Assembly (NCBI GenBank): GCA_934045075.1
Contig: OW203738.1
Location: 2,480,001 to 2,544,000 of the forward strand
Length of the DNA: 64,000 bases
Source of the DNA: Yponomeuta sedellus
Lineage: Eukaryota; Arthropoda; Insecta; Lepidoptera; Yponomeutidae
Reading direction: 5' to 3'
The stretch's first letter is position 1. The number at the start of each line of letters is the position of its first letter. Shown here one piece after another: positions 39,660 through 50,704 of this stretch. The notes beneath the pieces were generated by a model. It made no database searches, was not told the origin of the DNA, and saw only the letters and a list, made by a program, of their open reading frames with translations. Both the position numbers and the translations under genes were made by a program.

Positions 39660-40035
39660 GTTGACTTCATTTATGAAACGTCGTGAATATAATAATATTT
39701 TATCCACTGCGTGTCGCTTCTGTGTGTTTATTTTTTACAATTCAGCTTAAAAAAAGGCTAAAAACGAATGAAAGCGGTACAAAAACGTTGATTGAGCCAG
39801 TTTTGGTTCTATCCATATCAGTAGGTCTGCTGGTTGGTACATTTATAAAATTAAATTATCTCAATAAACGCATTCAACTCTGCTCATGGGCTCTGAATAC
39901 TTACCCACTGCCAGAAAAATAAAAGTTATCAAAGCCTCGAGATATTCGCGTTATAGTTAGGCAGATAAAAAGTGCAGTGGGCACACGTCTCAACTTAACC
40001 CACTCTCTGTAGAAAAATGTACCTAAGACTTCCAA
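39660..40035. other. No gene seen
   Basis: The short ORF at 39683-39922 has a hydrophobic start but no domain or splice context. Confidence 0.35.
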
Positions 40036-40039
40036 AACT

Positions 40040-40215
40040 AATAATGATGCAGGGCGCAGGTCTTCTCATAGAGGGAGAGAGTGCGGGCTTAATTAACACA
40101 CGTGCCCACCGCGGATTGGCAAATTCAAGGGCTGAAGTACACATCAGGTGCTCAGGTTTCCTCGCGAGGTTTTCCTTCACAGTTAATGATTTGTATTGCT
40201 ACAGTATTTCTTAAT
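40040..40215 (+). repeat. SINE-D, 5' or body part
   Basis: GCAGGGCGCAGGTCTTCTC, CGTGCCCACCGCGGATTGGC and GAGGTTTTCCTTCACAG match the body of 44440-44760. Confidence 0.55.
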
Positions 40216-40289
40216 CGCGTTACTTATACGAGTACATACTGTTGGCGCACTGCGAAAAACTAAAATTGACTACGCACAATAATTGTCTG

Positions 40290-40575
40290 TACTCGCCACT
40301 TCAGTCTACCCGTGACCATGGCAGCTGTAAGCTGCCGAAACGTAGGGAATTAAGGTAATTACGTTTTACCTAATAAATAATCGCGATTTGACGACCTTTG
40401 TGGCGTAGCGGTAGGGCGCCTTCCATGCAAGAGGTCCCGGGTCATATTCCCGGAGATTCCCGGCTGGGGAAAAATAGCCCAGGTCTTGACTTCTGGTTCC
40501 CACGACACAGGGTATCTTAGTGTGGGGCTAGAGGCAATGTATGTGCTTGTATGTAAATGTTATGTTATGCGATCA
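40290..40575 (+). repeat. Hairpin repeat and SINE-B
   Basis: 40290-40385 is the hairpin repeat: GACCATGGCAGCTGTAAGCT then GCCGAAACGTAGGG. The stem is GGCAGC-TGTAA-GCTGCC. 40386-40575 is a SINE-B copy with a small duplication inside its B-box region (CCCGGGTCATATTCCCGGAG). Confidence 0.65.
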
Positions 40576-40760
40576 GACCTGTTATAGTTATATATAACTT
40601 TGTATTGCTACTGTAAATTCCCGAGTATAATATGTAACCAAGAAAACAAAGTCAATCAAAGTTGCAAATAAAAACCAAGCTTTCTTTTGTACGGGACCTG
40701 CTACTTCAGGCGCCTCTACGTCTTATTCTTAAACCTAGAACTTCTAGTAAAATCCCTTAC

Positions 40761-41075
40761 CTGAGACTTTTCCGCGTAGTAGACTAGACTGGCAAATATC
40801 ACAATGCCGAGCACCAAAAAGAAGACGAGCAGCGTCAGTTCCTTCGCAGACGCCTTGAAAGTATGCACCAGGATCTTCAGACCAGGACTGTGCCGCGTGA
40901 GCTTGAACAGCCTCAGGATCTTAATTATGGAGATGAACTCCAGGATGTCGGCTCTCTCGACGTTCCGCCTGACGACTGTCAGTTCCACCACCACGTCCAT
41001 GTAGAAGCTGAGCGTGGCTATAAAGTCGATGAGGTTGACGGGCGACTTGATGAACTCAATCATGTTTGGCGCCAC
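40761..41075 (-). CDS. Shaw: Shaw-family K+ channel, S3-S5 exon
   Basis: This is an internal exon of 315 bp (105 codons). It starts [20 protein letters not shown] (S3 and its approach), continues through the S3-S4 loop ([16 protein letters not shown]) and the S4 voltage sensor ([15 protein letters not shown], regularly spaced K/R), then the S4-S5 linker ([17 protein letters not shown]), and ends with S5 ([24 protein letters not shown]). The acceptor is TTTGCCGCAG|GTGGCG and the donor CTCAG|GTAAGG on the minus strand, with phase 0 at both ends. It splices in frame to the pore exon at 6814-7023, whose [13 protein letters not shown] follows YYAEKSQ as in other Shaw channels. [25 protein letters not shown] favours Shaw over Shab, Shal or Shaker. 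The intron between the two exons holds the Polinton. Confidence 0.92.
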
Positions 41076-41129
41076 CTGCGGCAAAGAGAGGGTCGGGTTA
41101 GTGGGTACTTACGTTTATTGCGATTTCAA

Positions 41130-41240
41130 GGGTTTTGACCTCTGAAGGAAATACGGAACCATTATCGGATGACTGTTTTGTCCATCTGTTCATCTTTCCG
41201 ACCGTCAAGGCCCTTTATTTTCGGAACGCGTGTCAATATC
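41130..41240. repeat. Possible widespread insect repeat fragment
   Basis: TGAAGGAAATACGGAACC and TTTGTCCATCTGTTCATC resemble a hairpin-bearing repeat common in moths. It is weakly related to 54770-54930. Confidence 0.35.
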
Positions 41241-41648
41241 GAGTTAGAATTAAACCCATACTCAAGTACACAGCCCTTTGAAGCTATGGAAAAGTCAAAC
41301 TTCTAAGTAAACGTAAAAGAAGAAACCGTGTCGTGGAGGTCGGGTAGGTTACGAAAAATCATAATTAGCACCGGTTGACAGTGCGAAACAATATCGAGTA
41401 TCGAGTCATCGAGTTGTATAAAGAGATATATATTTATTTGATAAACTTAACTTTTGAAGGAGTTGGTACAGTAAAGAGTATTCGTACAGCATGCTTTGGC
41501 TTTGTAGACATACAAAAGTTCTGAGAGAGCGCCCTAAAGTTGATCTAGATTAGCGGCCAAGGAAATTGCTAACAGCAATTTTTTCCAGACAACTGACGAA
41601 GGAGAGAGGCTGACGGCAAAAGTAAGATGGTTGGTTTATGCAAATATG

Positions 41649-41767
41649 TTGTAGACTTTTAGTCCGGATTTACTTACGGGTGTTGTTATATCGGAACTTT
41701 TCCGATATAACAACACCCGTAAGTAAATCCGGACTAAAAGTCTACAATGTGTTGTGCTTACGAAAAT
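41649..41767 (+). repeat. Palindromic element H, short form
   Basis: Perfect 48-bp arms (41649-41696 and 41700-41747) with a 3-nt loop, identical to the outer arms of 36636-36875. The one-sided segment GTGTTGTGCTTACGAAAAT follows at 41749-41767. TTTATGCAAATATG occurs on both sides (41635-41648 and 41768-41781). Confidence 0.85.
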
Positions 41768-41781
41768 TTTATGCAAATATG

Positions 41782-43660
41782 CATATTTATATACATACTT
41801 ATACCTTATAATAATCTACTTACATAAACCTTTACATATTATAGGTAGGTATAACAATTATAAACATGAGTACAGTTACATAACTCATAGTTAAGTTTTA
41901 AAAAAGAAGAGAAGGAAAGATATAGACAAAATTCAAATACTAAATAATTACTATAAATTTTTAAAGACAGCTGGGATAAGTTTGGTTTGATGTATTCAAA
42001 TTATTAGATAGATTCTTTGAATATTCTCCGAATATTCTTTATTATAATTATAATTAATTTCTAAAGAGAAATTTCATTAAGATCTTTAACAAAATCCTTA
42101 TCAAATCTTGAAAGAGGAAATACCCATTTTCATCCAATTTTCGTAATTAAAAACGTGTTGTTTTCTGTGCAAATTACTTCTGGACTACTCCGTTCATTTT
42201 AATATTTAAATAAGTTTTGATATGATAAAATAGCTGTTGGAATATTCAAATGAACAGTTTCTGATTTACAAAAGCTACATTATTCATTGTTTTGCATCAA
42301 CCAAGTGGATTGTCCGGGGTTAGTTTGGTTATGATAAAAATGCAATTTGTCAGTATCTTGAAAAGAATGGCAGAAAAGTGTTTATGGATGGCATAGAGTA
42401 TCAATATTAAGGGCTTTTTTGTACTATTTTCTACAACTTGAATGCAATAAATAATTATTTATATAAGAGGTTGCTATTTATCTTACTTGCATTTGATCGT
42501 AATAATTTAATTGAATTCGTACTTTTATTATTGCATAATTATGTGGAAGATAAATTAAATAAAATTGAAATTTTGGCACACATCAAAATTTTATCATAGT
42601 ACAAAGACATTTGTATTGACAAGTAAAACCGCCAATTTTTGGATTTATATAAAATATCCGCTAAAAACTCGCCAGGTTTGGTTTATAAGTTTAGAAGTCA
42701 CGCATTTTTTTGTAAGTATTTAAATCTTCCGTTCTATGTTGCCATTCATATTGTATGATCTATTTGGTGTTATGGTTTATGAATAAACATTTCTTCCTTA
42801 CTTACTTTTACTGTTTTAAATAGGTTTTTAAAACATCATGACATCACCAAGAGTTGTAAAACAAAAGTTGTAGCCATATGACAAATTCTATTACAGTGTA
42901 ATGGGAGAACCTGGCGTCTGCCTACCTCTTCTGGATACAGGCGTAAGTTTATGTCATGTCACATTTTCATGATGAGACGTGTTTGAGAAGTTGCATGTTT
43001 CTGCGGTTTCGTACACACCTATGCCTCAGTGAAATCTCCCAAAGCGGCACAAATCCTCGCACTGATGAGATGAATATTAATATCGACTTCGAAGGCTCGT
43101 CCTCAACTATTTCAGGCTAATCTAATCACCTCTCGCAGCGTTTAGCGTCTTTCGTATTATAGGTCGGTCGTTGGTTTATCACCTAACTCAGACTAGGCAC
43201 AGGTCGATAGAAAGCTATTTACAATTTCTTGGACCCCGCAGGTTGGATTGGCGATCCTTTTTGGTACTGGTTGAATGAGGATGGCTAAAAGTAAATACGG
43301 GAGGCCGTTTCTTCCCTAGAATGATACGCGAGGCAATAGAGATCCGCCGGCAACCAAATTTTTAAAGAGATCGTGGTTGGAACATACCGGTAGCATGGGA
43401 ACCAGTGCTTAAGTGCATGAGACCCCCTTGCTAGAAGTGTAACTGTAGATTTAACATTTTTAATTTCAATTAATAATCAGTATTTTTAAGTTCATGTAAA
43501 ATAATTAGTTTATAAATTTAATTTTAACTTCAAATACTAATAATTGATATTGTTGACTTTATATAAAAATAATTGGTTTGCCTATTTTGGAACGTAACTT
43601 CATAGTTAACTTTTGTAATTTTTGCCGAGGGTAATAAACTAACCGTTATTGATTTCTAAA
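41782..43660. other. No gene seen
   Basis: Strongly AT-rich to about 42900. A repeat-like CTTCTGGATACAGGCGTAAG lies at 42926-42946. No exon of the channel or of any other gene is recognised. Confidence 0.4.
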
Positions 43661-43669
43661 AGACGCCTA

Positions 43670-43745
43670 TCACCTCAGTCACCCGGGACCACGGCACCTG
43701 AAAAAGTGCCGAAACGTCGAAAAATTGTAAAAATGTAATAAACGA
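43670..43745 (+). repeat. Hairpin repeat
   Basis: ACCCGGGACCACGGCACCTG, loop, GTGCCGAAACGTCG, then AATAAACGAGC. It shares the ACC-stem-CCGAAACG layout with 7475-7570 and 40290-40385. Confidence 0.6.
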
Positions 43746-43864
43746 GCATAAATCCGTGTAAAAATAGTTTTAAGTAAATACGGAGTTTCTTTCTTAGCTT
43801 CTTCTCCACATACTATGGCAACTACTACATACGGGCTACTATAACATAAAGGATTATTTAGATC

Positions 43865-44225
43865 ACAATGATGTCTGGAGACCGCAACTCAGCAAACGTA
43901 GTGTAGGATGCCCTCAGACTAGGTGGGATGACGATCTACGAACAACACAGGGCAGACAGGGCGCTATGGCGCTCATTCGGCGAGGGCTATGTCCAGCAGT
44001 GGACTAGTATAGCCTGACGACGATGCCTGGAATTAAAGCCCTGAGTTCTATGTTTCAAAATAGCTATGTAAACTCTGTAAATAAAGACTTTGAAAAGAGT
44101 AAGTTTGGAGTTTATTTGTCCATTTTTTCTTAAAATTATCTAGATTTTGAAATGGTTCTTGTTTGAATTGTAACGTTCATCAAGCCGCAGTTTCTGCGCT
44201 ACTTTGAATAAAACCTTTTCATTTA
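43865..44225 (+). repeat. R3 repeat interrupted by an RTE-like end
   Basis: R3 starts at ACAATGATGTCTGGA (43867). An RTE-like 3' end (GACCGCAACTCAGCAAACG to CAGTGGACTAGTATAGCCTG, ending in GACGACGA) follows to about 44026. R3 resumes with ATGCCTGGAATTAAAGCC and ends TTTGAATAAAACCTTTTC. ATGATGTCTGGA and GATGCCTGGA at the joints suggest insertion into R3. Confidence 0.65.
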
Positions 44226-44284
44226 CATTTCATTCATAGTCTATCTAACTGTGAAGCTAACAACTTTGTCATTCATTAAGTAAA

Positions 44285-44375
44285 TATTATGTTGGCTGGT
44301 AGAAAATACTGATTAGTATTTGAGCTCGCCTCTGAACGTTTTTATGTTTGTTATTGTGCAATAAAGTATATTTCA
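44285..44375 (+). repeat. LINE 3' end, second type
   Basis: TTGGCTGGTAGAAAATACTG, GAGCTCGCCTCTGAACG and TTGTGCAATAAAGTATATTT. Confidence 0.55.
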
Positions 44376-44439
44376 TTACAAGTGCGGAAAGGCGGTCATT
44401 GCAAAGAGTTCCGACAAGTGTCCTTTTTATGTAACCTAT

Positions 44440-44760
44440 AAACGTCTCACTGCAGGGCACAGGCCTTCTCTTCAAAAGAGATTATGGGCTGAATTACCAA
44501 GCGTGCCCGCCGTGGATTGACAATTTCAAGCTCTTAGTTATGTGAACACTTCAGACACTCAAATTTCCACGCGATGTTTTACTTCAAAGTTAGTGAGTGG
44601 TATTGCTACTGTTACTTCTAATAACCATATTGCTACTGGTCACAAATGTACATAACTTAGAAACAAAAATCATTGGTACATGCCCGCACTGGGAATCAAA
44701 CCTGAGGCTCTCGCTTCCGAGTCTATTGTTCTACTCACTGGGCTACCGCTGCTGCTAATT
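44440..44760 (-). repeat. SINE-D, near full length
   Basis: On the minus strand a tRNA-like head (GGTAGCCCAGTGAGTAGAAC, GGTTTGATTCCCAGTGCGGG) leads to TACCAATGATTTTTG, CATTTGTGACCAGTAGCAAT and the body with CGCGTGGAAATTTGAG, ending near the GCCTGTGCCCTGCAGTG side. Other copies: 40040-40215, 46270-46460, 48800-49015, 61380-61580, 61905-62010. Confidence 0.75.
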
Positions 44761-44816
44761 ATATCTAAACTATACACCTTTCTGATTGATATTGATATCA
44801 ACCCTTAGTATATTCT

Positions 44817-44998
44817 GTTAGCTTTTAAAATATACCTCCGCTACTATCGGATAGAAATGGATATATTAGTGTAATAGAAATATTGAAACTAATGTGCCAC
44901 TTAATTTCGAAATCAGAACTCGATCATCAGTACGAAAACCGGCGAAAATTGGCAAGAACCGAAGCTAGAGCCCGATGTATATTCTAAAAGCTAACAAA
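44817..44998. repeat. Foldback MITE M1
   Basis: GTTAGCTTTTAAAATATACC at the left end pairs with GTATATTCTAAAAGCTAAC at the right. The interior has TACTATCGGATAGAAATGG, as in 33865-34055. Confidence 0.8.
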
Positions 44999-45004
44999 CT
45001 ATAT

Positions 45005-45295
45005 GCAGCTACTGCTGGGACACAGCGCAGGAAGGTTATACCATACTCCACCACGGGGACCAAGTTTGGGTAGGTGGAGGATTAAGAAGTTATCAAGCCG
45101 TAAGGCCTTTGACGTGGCTTCACGACTGCCATAACATGACGGCGGGCACCAACGCCTTATCGCGCCTCGCGAAGCGCGGAAGAAATACCACTAGATGGTC
45201 ACACATCCAGCACCTGACCGCGCCTATTCTTGCTTAATCCAAGTGATTGATTCCAATCACATGGTTTCACTAGGCCACGAGCGCTTCCTTTTTGA
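45005..45295 (-). repeat. 5S-derived SINE
   Basis: Reverse copy from the 3' part (CTGCTGGGACACAGCGCAGG, TCCACCACGGGGACCAAG) to the 5S-like head (CAGCACCTGACCGCGCC, TCACATGGTTTCACTAGGCC). Part of the middle is deleted. Confidence 0.8.
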
Positions 45296-45499
45296 TTGAA
45301 AAGCTACCATCTGCCCACCGGACCACGTTGATAAAACTTTATGTAAAAGTTAGTTTCATCGTGAGTGCGGTCGGGACGCCCGAGACGACGGTTGACGTTT
45401 TGAGTGGTCCAGCTTTAATATAGAATGCAGGCAAACGGAATTGTATATCATCGGTTTATTGAAATGGTAAAGTTATTGGCTAAATGGAAAACTCTGATT

Positions 45500-45760
45500 A
45501 TAATCTTTCCGTGGGTGTCGTAAAAGGCGACTAAGGGATACAAACCGGGGGGTGGGCAGCAGCGCCCCCTTCCGTACAATTCCACCAAACTGCGATCCCC
45601 AACCCGCATGCAAAACCCGCAAAATCATGGAATCTGATCATACGTATAGGTGGTAACTGATGTATTAGATTTGAGACGACTTGAGAAAAGATGGTCAGAG
45701 TGGAGTTTTTACTCTCGCTGCCTTTTTCTCCACTACACTATGGCCCGAAGGTTAGATGGA
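45500..45760 (+). repeat. RTE-like front part joined to R2
   Basis: GTGTCGTAAAAGGCGACTAA and GGGGGGTGGGCAGCAGCGCC to CCCGCATGCAAAACCC (45615), then R2 from AATCATGGAATCTGATCATA to CTCCACTACACTATGGCCCG. Confidence 0.6.
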
Positions 45761-46109
45761 ATATATTCTTTATTGTACACAGATTTTTTTTTCTCCGAAA
45801 TGATCTAGATTTTGAAATGGACACCTAGTTTGAATTGTAACTTTTCATTTCATTTCGAAATAACAGTAACAGAAATGATATAAAAATAAGATAATTTATT
45901 TCATCAAAATCAGAGTTGCACAGCTATGGTACAATAACATATGTAGAGTACATTTTTCACATAAGGTTCTAGGGCTTACGCTTAATAACGAATGCCTGAT
46001 GTCTGAACTAGGCAGGGCCTGTTGTATAGAGCATCAGTGTTCCTTCCATATTTATATTATAAAAATTGACAATAGAGCAACATATTGTCATTCACTAGTT
46101 ATTATGAAG

Positions 46110-46207
46110 TACCAAAAGGTTGCTGCTTTCACTGTCATGTTACATTGTACTTTGACATTCAGCAAACAGAATGTAAATTCTTTACGTTGAAATAAATTGA
46201 ATTGAGT
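46110..46207 (+). repeat. R2 3' end
   Basis: TTTCACTGTCATGTTACATT, TGACATTCAGCAAACAGAAT and GAAATAAATTGAATTGAG. Confidence 0.6.
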
Positions 46208-46269
46208 AATAACAGAAACAAAAGGTGAAAAAAGAATTTTGTCACTACTGTATTCCTAGGGCTTGAAAT

Positions 46270-46460
46270 TGCGATTCGCGATGGCCACGCGTGGTAATTA
46301 AGCCCATTCTCACTCTCTAAGAGCCCTGCTGTGGGACGTTTCGTTTAGGCTACAAAAAAATAACTGCATCGCTAATTAAGTCAATACGTGCGGAGTCAAC
46401 GAAATTTTGGGTGCGGTTTTCCTCATGATGTTTTCCTTCACAGTAAGCATATCTAGAGTT
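46270..46460 (+). repeat. SINE-D body
   Basis: GGTAATTAAGCCCATTCTC, CCCTGCTGTGGGACG, CAATACGTGCGGAG and TCATGATGTTTTCCTTCACA. Confidence 0.5.
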
Positions 46461-46639
46461 TTAAAATACTTTTTGCCAAAAACGGCCGTTTTTAGAGTAA
46501 ATCGATTAATGTCGACTCGGACGCTCGGTAGCTGCAGTGCCAATCACATTATGTTTTTAGATGGAGTAGGTTTATCCAACATCATCCTGACAGATTAGTC
46601 AGCAAATTTGTAATAGCATACCATAATGTTATCAACCCT

Positions 46640-47025
46640 TGTATGTACCCACTGCTGGGGCACGAGTCTCTTCCTGCATCGCAGAAAGGTTAGGCCATAC
46701 TCCACCACGGGGACCAAGTCCGGGTTGGTGGAGGATTGTAAGACAGTGGCGGGCCTTACTGTCAGAGGTTATCAAGCCGCCCATAAGGCCTCTGACATGG
46801 CGTAACGACTGCCATTATATGACAGCCGGCACTGTCATATAATGGCAGTCGTTACGCCATGTCATGGCACACCATGTGCCTTGCGAAGCACGGAAGCGCT
46901 CGGAAAAATGCCACTAGCGGTAGTAACGGGACGCTCACCCATCCTGTACCTGACCGCGTCTATTGTTGCTTAACCAAGTGATTGATTCCAATCACTCGGT
47001 TCGCCTAGGCCACGAGCGCTTCATA
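46640..47025 (-). repeat. 5S-derived SINE with internal inverted duplication
   Basis: An otherwise full-length reverse copy (3' side TATGTACCCACTGCTGGGGC, 5S-like head CGTCCCGTTACTACCG region, 5' tip GGCCTAGGCGAACCGAGT). At 46793-46825 and 46832-46864 a 33-bp stretch is duplicated as a perfect inverted repeat around CCGGCA. Confidence 0.85.
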
Positions 47026-47029
47026 CCAT

Positions 47030-47880
47030 AATATGATTTAGTTGAAAGTCCGGAAAACTTACTGTTCCAGGTCCAATATTTTCTTCACTACTTTTCGGAC
47101 AACAAGAAGAAAATATTCATCAAAATCTACATAGTTTCAGAAGACTTGAAGTAACTGTTACCTCCAAGGCTTAGGAGGATATTTATGAAGTATGTTGATG
47201 TTCACTTTTTCAAAGATGCGATATAAAATAATTTTTTTTTCCATTGTTGGTACCGCATTTTCTATAATACTTTGGAGTGGTTCTCATAATAAAAATAGCT
47301 TGTTTTTATGATAATAACAACCAGCTTTATTTCACTGTACTTTTCTGAAACACTCTGTATACATCCTGTACGCTCTTTAAAGGTCCAAGGACCAAATAAG
47401 GATCTCCTAACTAAAGGCAAAGAGGAAATCGTCGGCAAAACAACGGTTTGTTTAAATTCAAACAAAGGCTTGCTCCGTGTACATTGTACAATAGCGTTAC
47501 AGTTTTAGTAAAAGTCTGGTTTTTTGCTCTCCAGCTGATTGTATACAAGGAGAGGTCACCAAAAGTTCACTGTAAACGAATGCTTGAAGAATAGTTCAAA
47601 ATTTTGCAGAAGGTTCTCGTCCAAGTTTTTATCCTTATGTTGTACTGAGATGAAGAAATTGTTCATTCAAATACTGTAATTTTTATTTCAACTTCTTTAT
47701 TCAGACAAAAAAAAAATCGATTGTAATTATGGAACAGTTGTGTGAGTATTTCAACAGGGCGCTGACACCTGCATCACAGATTTTATCTACCACAGGCTTC
47801 AGAGTCGATCCAACCGTAACTTCACTATATTTAAAATGTATGAACTATTCATTGGATGATTATAAGACAAATAATTATAC
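47030..47880. other. No gene seen
   Basis: Opposing short ORFs at 47262-47508 and one at 47729-47944 have no known domain. The latter runs into SINE-A. Confidence 0.4.
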
Positions 47881-47884
47881 TATT

Positions 47885-48065
47885 TTTATTTTTAATGCAC
47901 TAACCCGTGCTAAGGACAAATTTAAAAACCTATTTAGAGGCTAAAAATTTCACCCATGCCGGGATTCGAACCCGCAACCTCTGGCTATCCGTGCCAGATA
48001 GCCAGAGGTTGCTTGTTCGAATCCCGGCATGGATAAAATTTTTAGCCTCTGAATAGGTTTTCAAA
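47885..48065. repeat. SINE-A head-to-head palindrome
   Basis: A reverse SINE-A half (47924-47988) faces a forward half (47998-48061) around CCGTGCCAG, which lies at the anticodon-loop position. The arms are about 64 bp with a few mismatches. 47885-47923 is the family extremity TTTAATGCACTAACCCGTGC. Confidence 0.85.
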
Positions 48066-48599
48066 TAATTATGTTATACTATAACTTATGTTACAATAAC
48101 AATTGAATGTGAATTAATCTTAATATCAATAAACCAATTTCAATTTCAGACAGAAAAGGTCCACTTTAAGAGATAATAAATACACAAAGCCTGAATTTGA
48201 AAAACCTGAAAGTACTCTCCATTGTAATTTTGAAAAGAGTTTAATTTTGTTAACACACAAAATTAAACTCTTTTTCGAGCCTTTTTTATTTCGAAAGTAT
48301 ATCTTATGCACTTAAGGCGTTTCGGGTTGATAACTAGCGCCACAAATGGAAAAAAAAACAGCAAAAAAACGTAGAACAAAAGTTTTTACGTAAAAATGAA
48401 CATGAGAAATCTTAACAACTGTAACAACTATTTTTAGAACCTACATTTTAGAACCTAGAATTAACAACCAAGGACTTTAATCACTTTCCGCCAAAAACGG
48501 CAGTTTTTAGCGGAAATCAATTAATGTTCTAGTATACTGATCCTAGGATCTAAACTGTAGATTCTGAAAAGGTTTGTATGATTTATTTCCATTGGTGTC

Positions 48600-48795
48600 G
48601 TCAGTAATAATAATATTGGCCTTTTTTTGCATCTACTTAATGAGATGATTTATACAGCGTCCAGTGGTACTTCACTCACACTAGATGGGTGAAGGGACCA
48701 CTCCGACGCTGTAGTGCCTGGGACATGGTGTTATAGATGGTGTAGGCTTGCCCAGCACCTATACCATCCTGACAGCTTAGTCGGCCTAGCCCACA
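48600..48795 (-). repeat. Dispersed repeat R1, long copy
   Basis: From the low end: GAGATGATTTATACAGCG, CACACTAGATGGGTGAAGGG, GACGCTGTAGTGCCTG, GTGTAGGCTTGCCCAGCACC and ACCATCCTGACAGCTTAGTC. Confidence 0.65.
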
Positions 48796-48799
48796 GGAA

Positions 48800-49015
48800 A
48801 GACTAGTCAATACGTGCGGAGCCAACCAAGCCGCGGGTTTCCTCACGATGTTTTCCTTCACCGTTAGCGTGTGGTATTGCGACTGCAAATTCGCAAATGT
48901 ACGTGACTTTGAAATTAAACAAAGTCATTGGTACATGCCCGCACTCGGGATCGAACCTGGGGCTCTCGCTTGCCAGTCTATGGTTCTACCCACTGAGCTA
49001 CCACCACTTGTCGTC
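48800..49015 (-). repeat. SINE-D
   Basis: Body TACGTGCGGAGCCAACC and CACGATGTTTTCCTTCACCG, then the tRNA-like core in reverse (CTCGGGATCGAACCTGGGG, CACTGAGCTACCACC). Confidence 0.75.
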
Positions 49016-49054
49016 AGTGAGCACCCTGAATCACCTTAAATAGGTAGTTATTTT

Positions 49055-49395
49055 AAAAAACCTATTTCGAGGCTAAAAATTCCACCCATGACGGGATTCA
49101 AACCCGTGACCTCTGGCTATCCGTGCCAGCGCTCTTTCTAACTGAGCTAATGGGCGACTCACCGGCACCAGTGAAATTTCGAACCTCTTTACACTATTCT
49201 CTGTATTACGTACAGGCAGCGACATCTGGCTGAAGTAGATTGCATCACTTTCAGCCCCGACTACCTACTTTGCAGTTAGGTTTTTACATCGGAATGATAT
49301 CGCTGTACCCAAATGATTATACTATTTTTATTTTATTTTTAATGCACTAACGCGTGCTAAGGACAGTTTTAAAAAACCTATTTAGAGGCTAAAAA
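49055..49395 (-). repeat. SINE-A, near full length plus extremity
   Basis: AACCTATTTCGAGGCTAAAA, GGGATTCAAACCCGTGACC, GAGCTAATGGGCGACTC and the 5' body to CGCTGTACCCAAATGATTAT (49320). A second SINE-A extremity (AATGCACTAACGCGTGC, TTTAGAGGCTAAAAAC) follows to 49395. Confidence 0.88.
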
Positions 49396-49584
49396 CTAGG
49401 TAGTTATTGTAATTTTTGAAGTGTGATACTCAGTTTTGCAGGCCAGTGTATTTCCAATCACCTCTTCCACTATTAAGCAGATTTGGGGTTAATGGGTCAG
49501 TCTTGCCTAATTGGGAATAGACACTGGTCGATAACTAGAGCTTCTTAAAATAAGCTGTGTTCGCCTGCTTGCTGCACCAATGAT

Positions 49585-49900
49585 CAGAGTGCTTAGTGCG
49601 AGTTTTTTAACTACTCGATCGCGTTAACGTAAACTTATATTTCTATGGCATCGAGGAAGCGCCACCTAGCGACAAGTATGGAAATTAAAATTGCTGAGTG
49701 CGAGTTGTAATGGTTTACGTTGAGAAGTGAACACGTTTACCAGCCAAAACACGAATAAACGCGAGTGCGAGTTGTACTGTGACAGCGTTTTGCCAGTTCG
49801 AAAGGTCAACTTACTCATACTCAATTCACTACTCAATGATCGATTAACGCGGTAGTAAAGTTATTCGATTGGATCTGTCAAACTCGCACTAAGCACTCTG
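49585..49900. repeat. Foldback MITE M3
   Basis: CAGAGTGCTTAGTGCGAGTTT (49585-49605) is the exact complement of 49880-49900. The interior also has GCGAGTTGTAATGG and GCGAGTTGTACTG as direct echoes. No target duplication is clear. Confidence 0.75.
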
Positions 49901-50155
49901 TGCTGAAAGAGGCTAGATAGAAATGGCTGAGGACAAAAAATTGGTCTGTCACGGGAGTGGTCTACTTGCAGCAGAGAACGATTAAAGGCCGATGAATTGC
50001 ATTGGTTCGTCTCCAAATTTTACAGTAAAAACTTGGAATAGTAGCCACGAACCAGGATCATTTGTCCCAGTCTGGACCAGATTAGACAAGCACGGTTTTA
50101 TTATTCTTACAACAGTATAAAGCTTACGTTTTTTGATAATACTTTGGTATATTTT
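49901..50155. other. No gene seen
   Basis: No gene or shared repeat recognised. Confidence 0.35.
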
Positions 50156-50159
50156 TGAA

Positions 50160-50260
50160 TCTATTTAGAGGCTAAAAATTGCACCCATGCCGGGACTCGA
50201 ACCCCTTTTTACAATACTCTCTGTATTACGTACAGGCTGCACGGTTAGCCAGAGATCGGG
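50160..50260 (-). repeat. SINE-A, internally deleted
   Basis: TATTTAGAGGCTAAAAATTG and GCCGGGACTCGAACCC join directly to TTTTTACAATACTCTCTG. The A-box half is missing. Confidence 0.75.
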
Positions 50261-50261
50261 T

Positions 50262-50345
50262 CGCCTCATCCCATCTCGTTTCATCTCACCTCACTTCACC
50301 TCATCTCATTTTAACTCACCTCATCACCACCACCCATCCCATTTT
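50262..50345. repeat. TCATC/TCACC low-complexity repeat
   Basis: Imperfect pyrimidine-rich repeat (TCATCTCACCTCACTTCACC and similar). Confidence 0.8.
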
Positions 50346-50704
50346 ACATGAAAAACACGTAAACTCCTCCTACCTGCCTCTCTCAATACAGTACAAGCTG
50401 ACTTTTCGTACCAGTTGGTTCTGTGAATGTAGTTAGTGGCACAATGCCAAGGCAGCAACGGGTTAAAATTCAATAGAGCCGAGCTTGGCATCGAACCCCG
50501 GACCGAGTTTGCGCGGGGATTTATTAATATGTCAAACGTGAACTGTAGATGAACAGTGGAAGCCTAGTCCAAAAATATTTCAATTTTACTGGAGAGGATA
50601 TGTTAAAAGATAACTAAATGTGGTTAGTTGTCTTTTTCTATGATCAATGCTTTTCCTAATATAAAATATGAACGCACCATACGTGTCACACTCAAATATC
50701 CACT

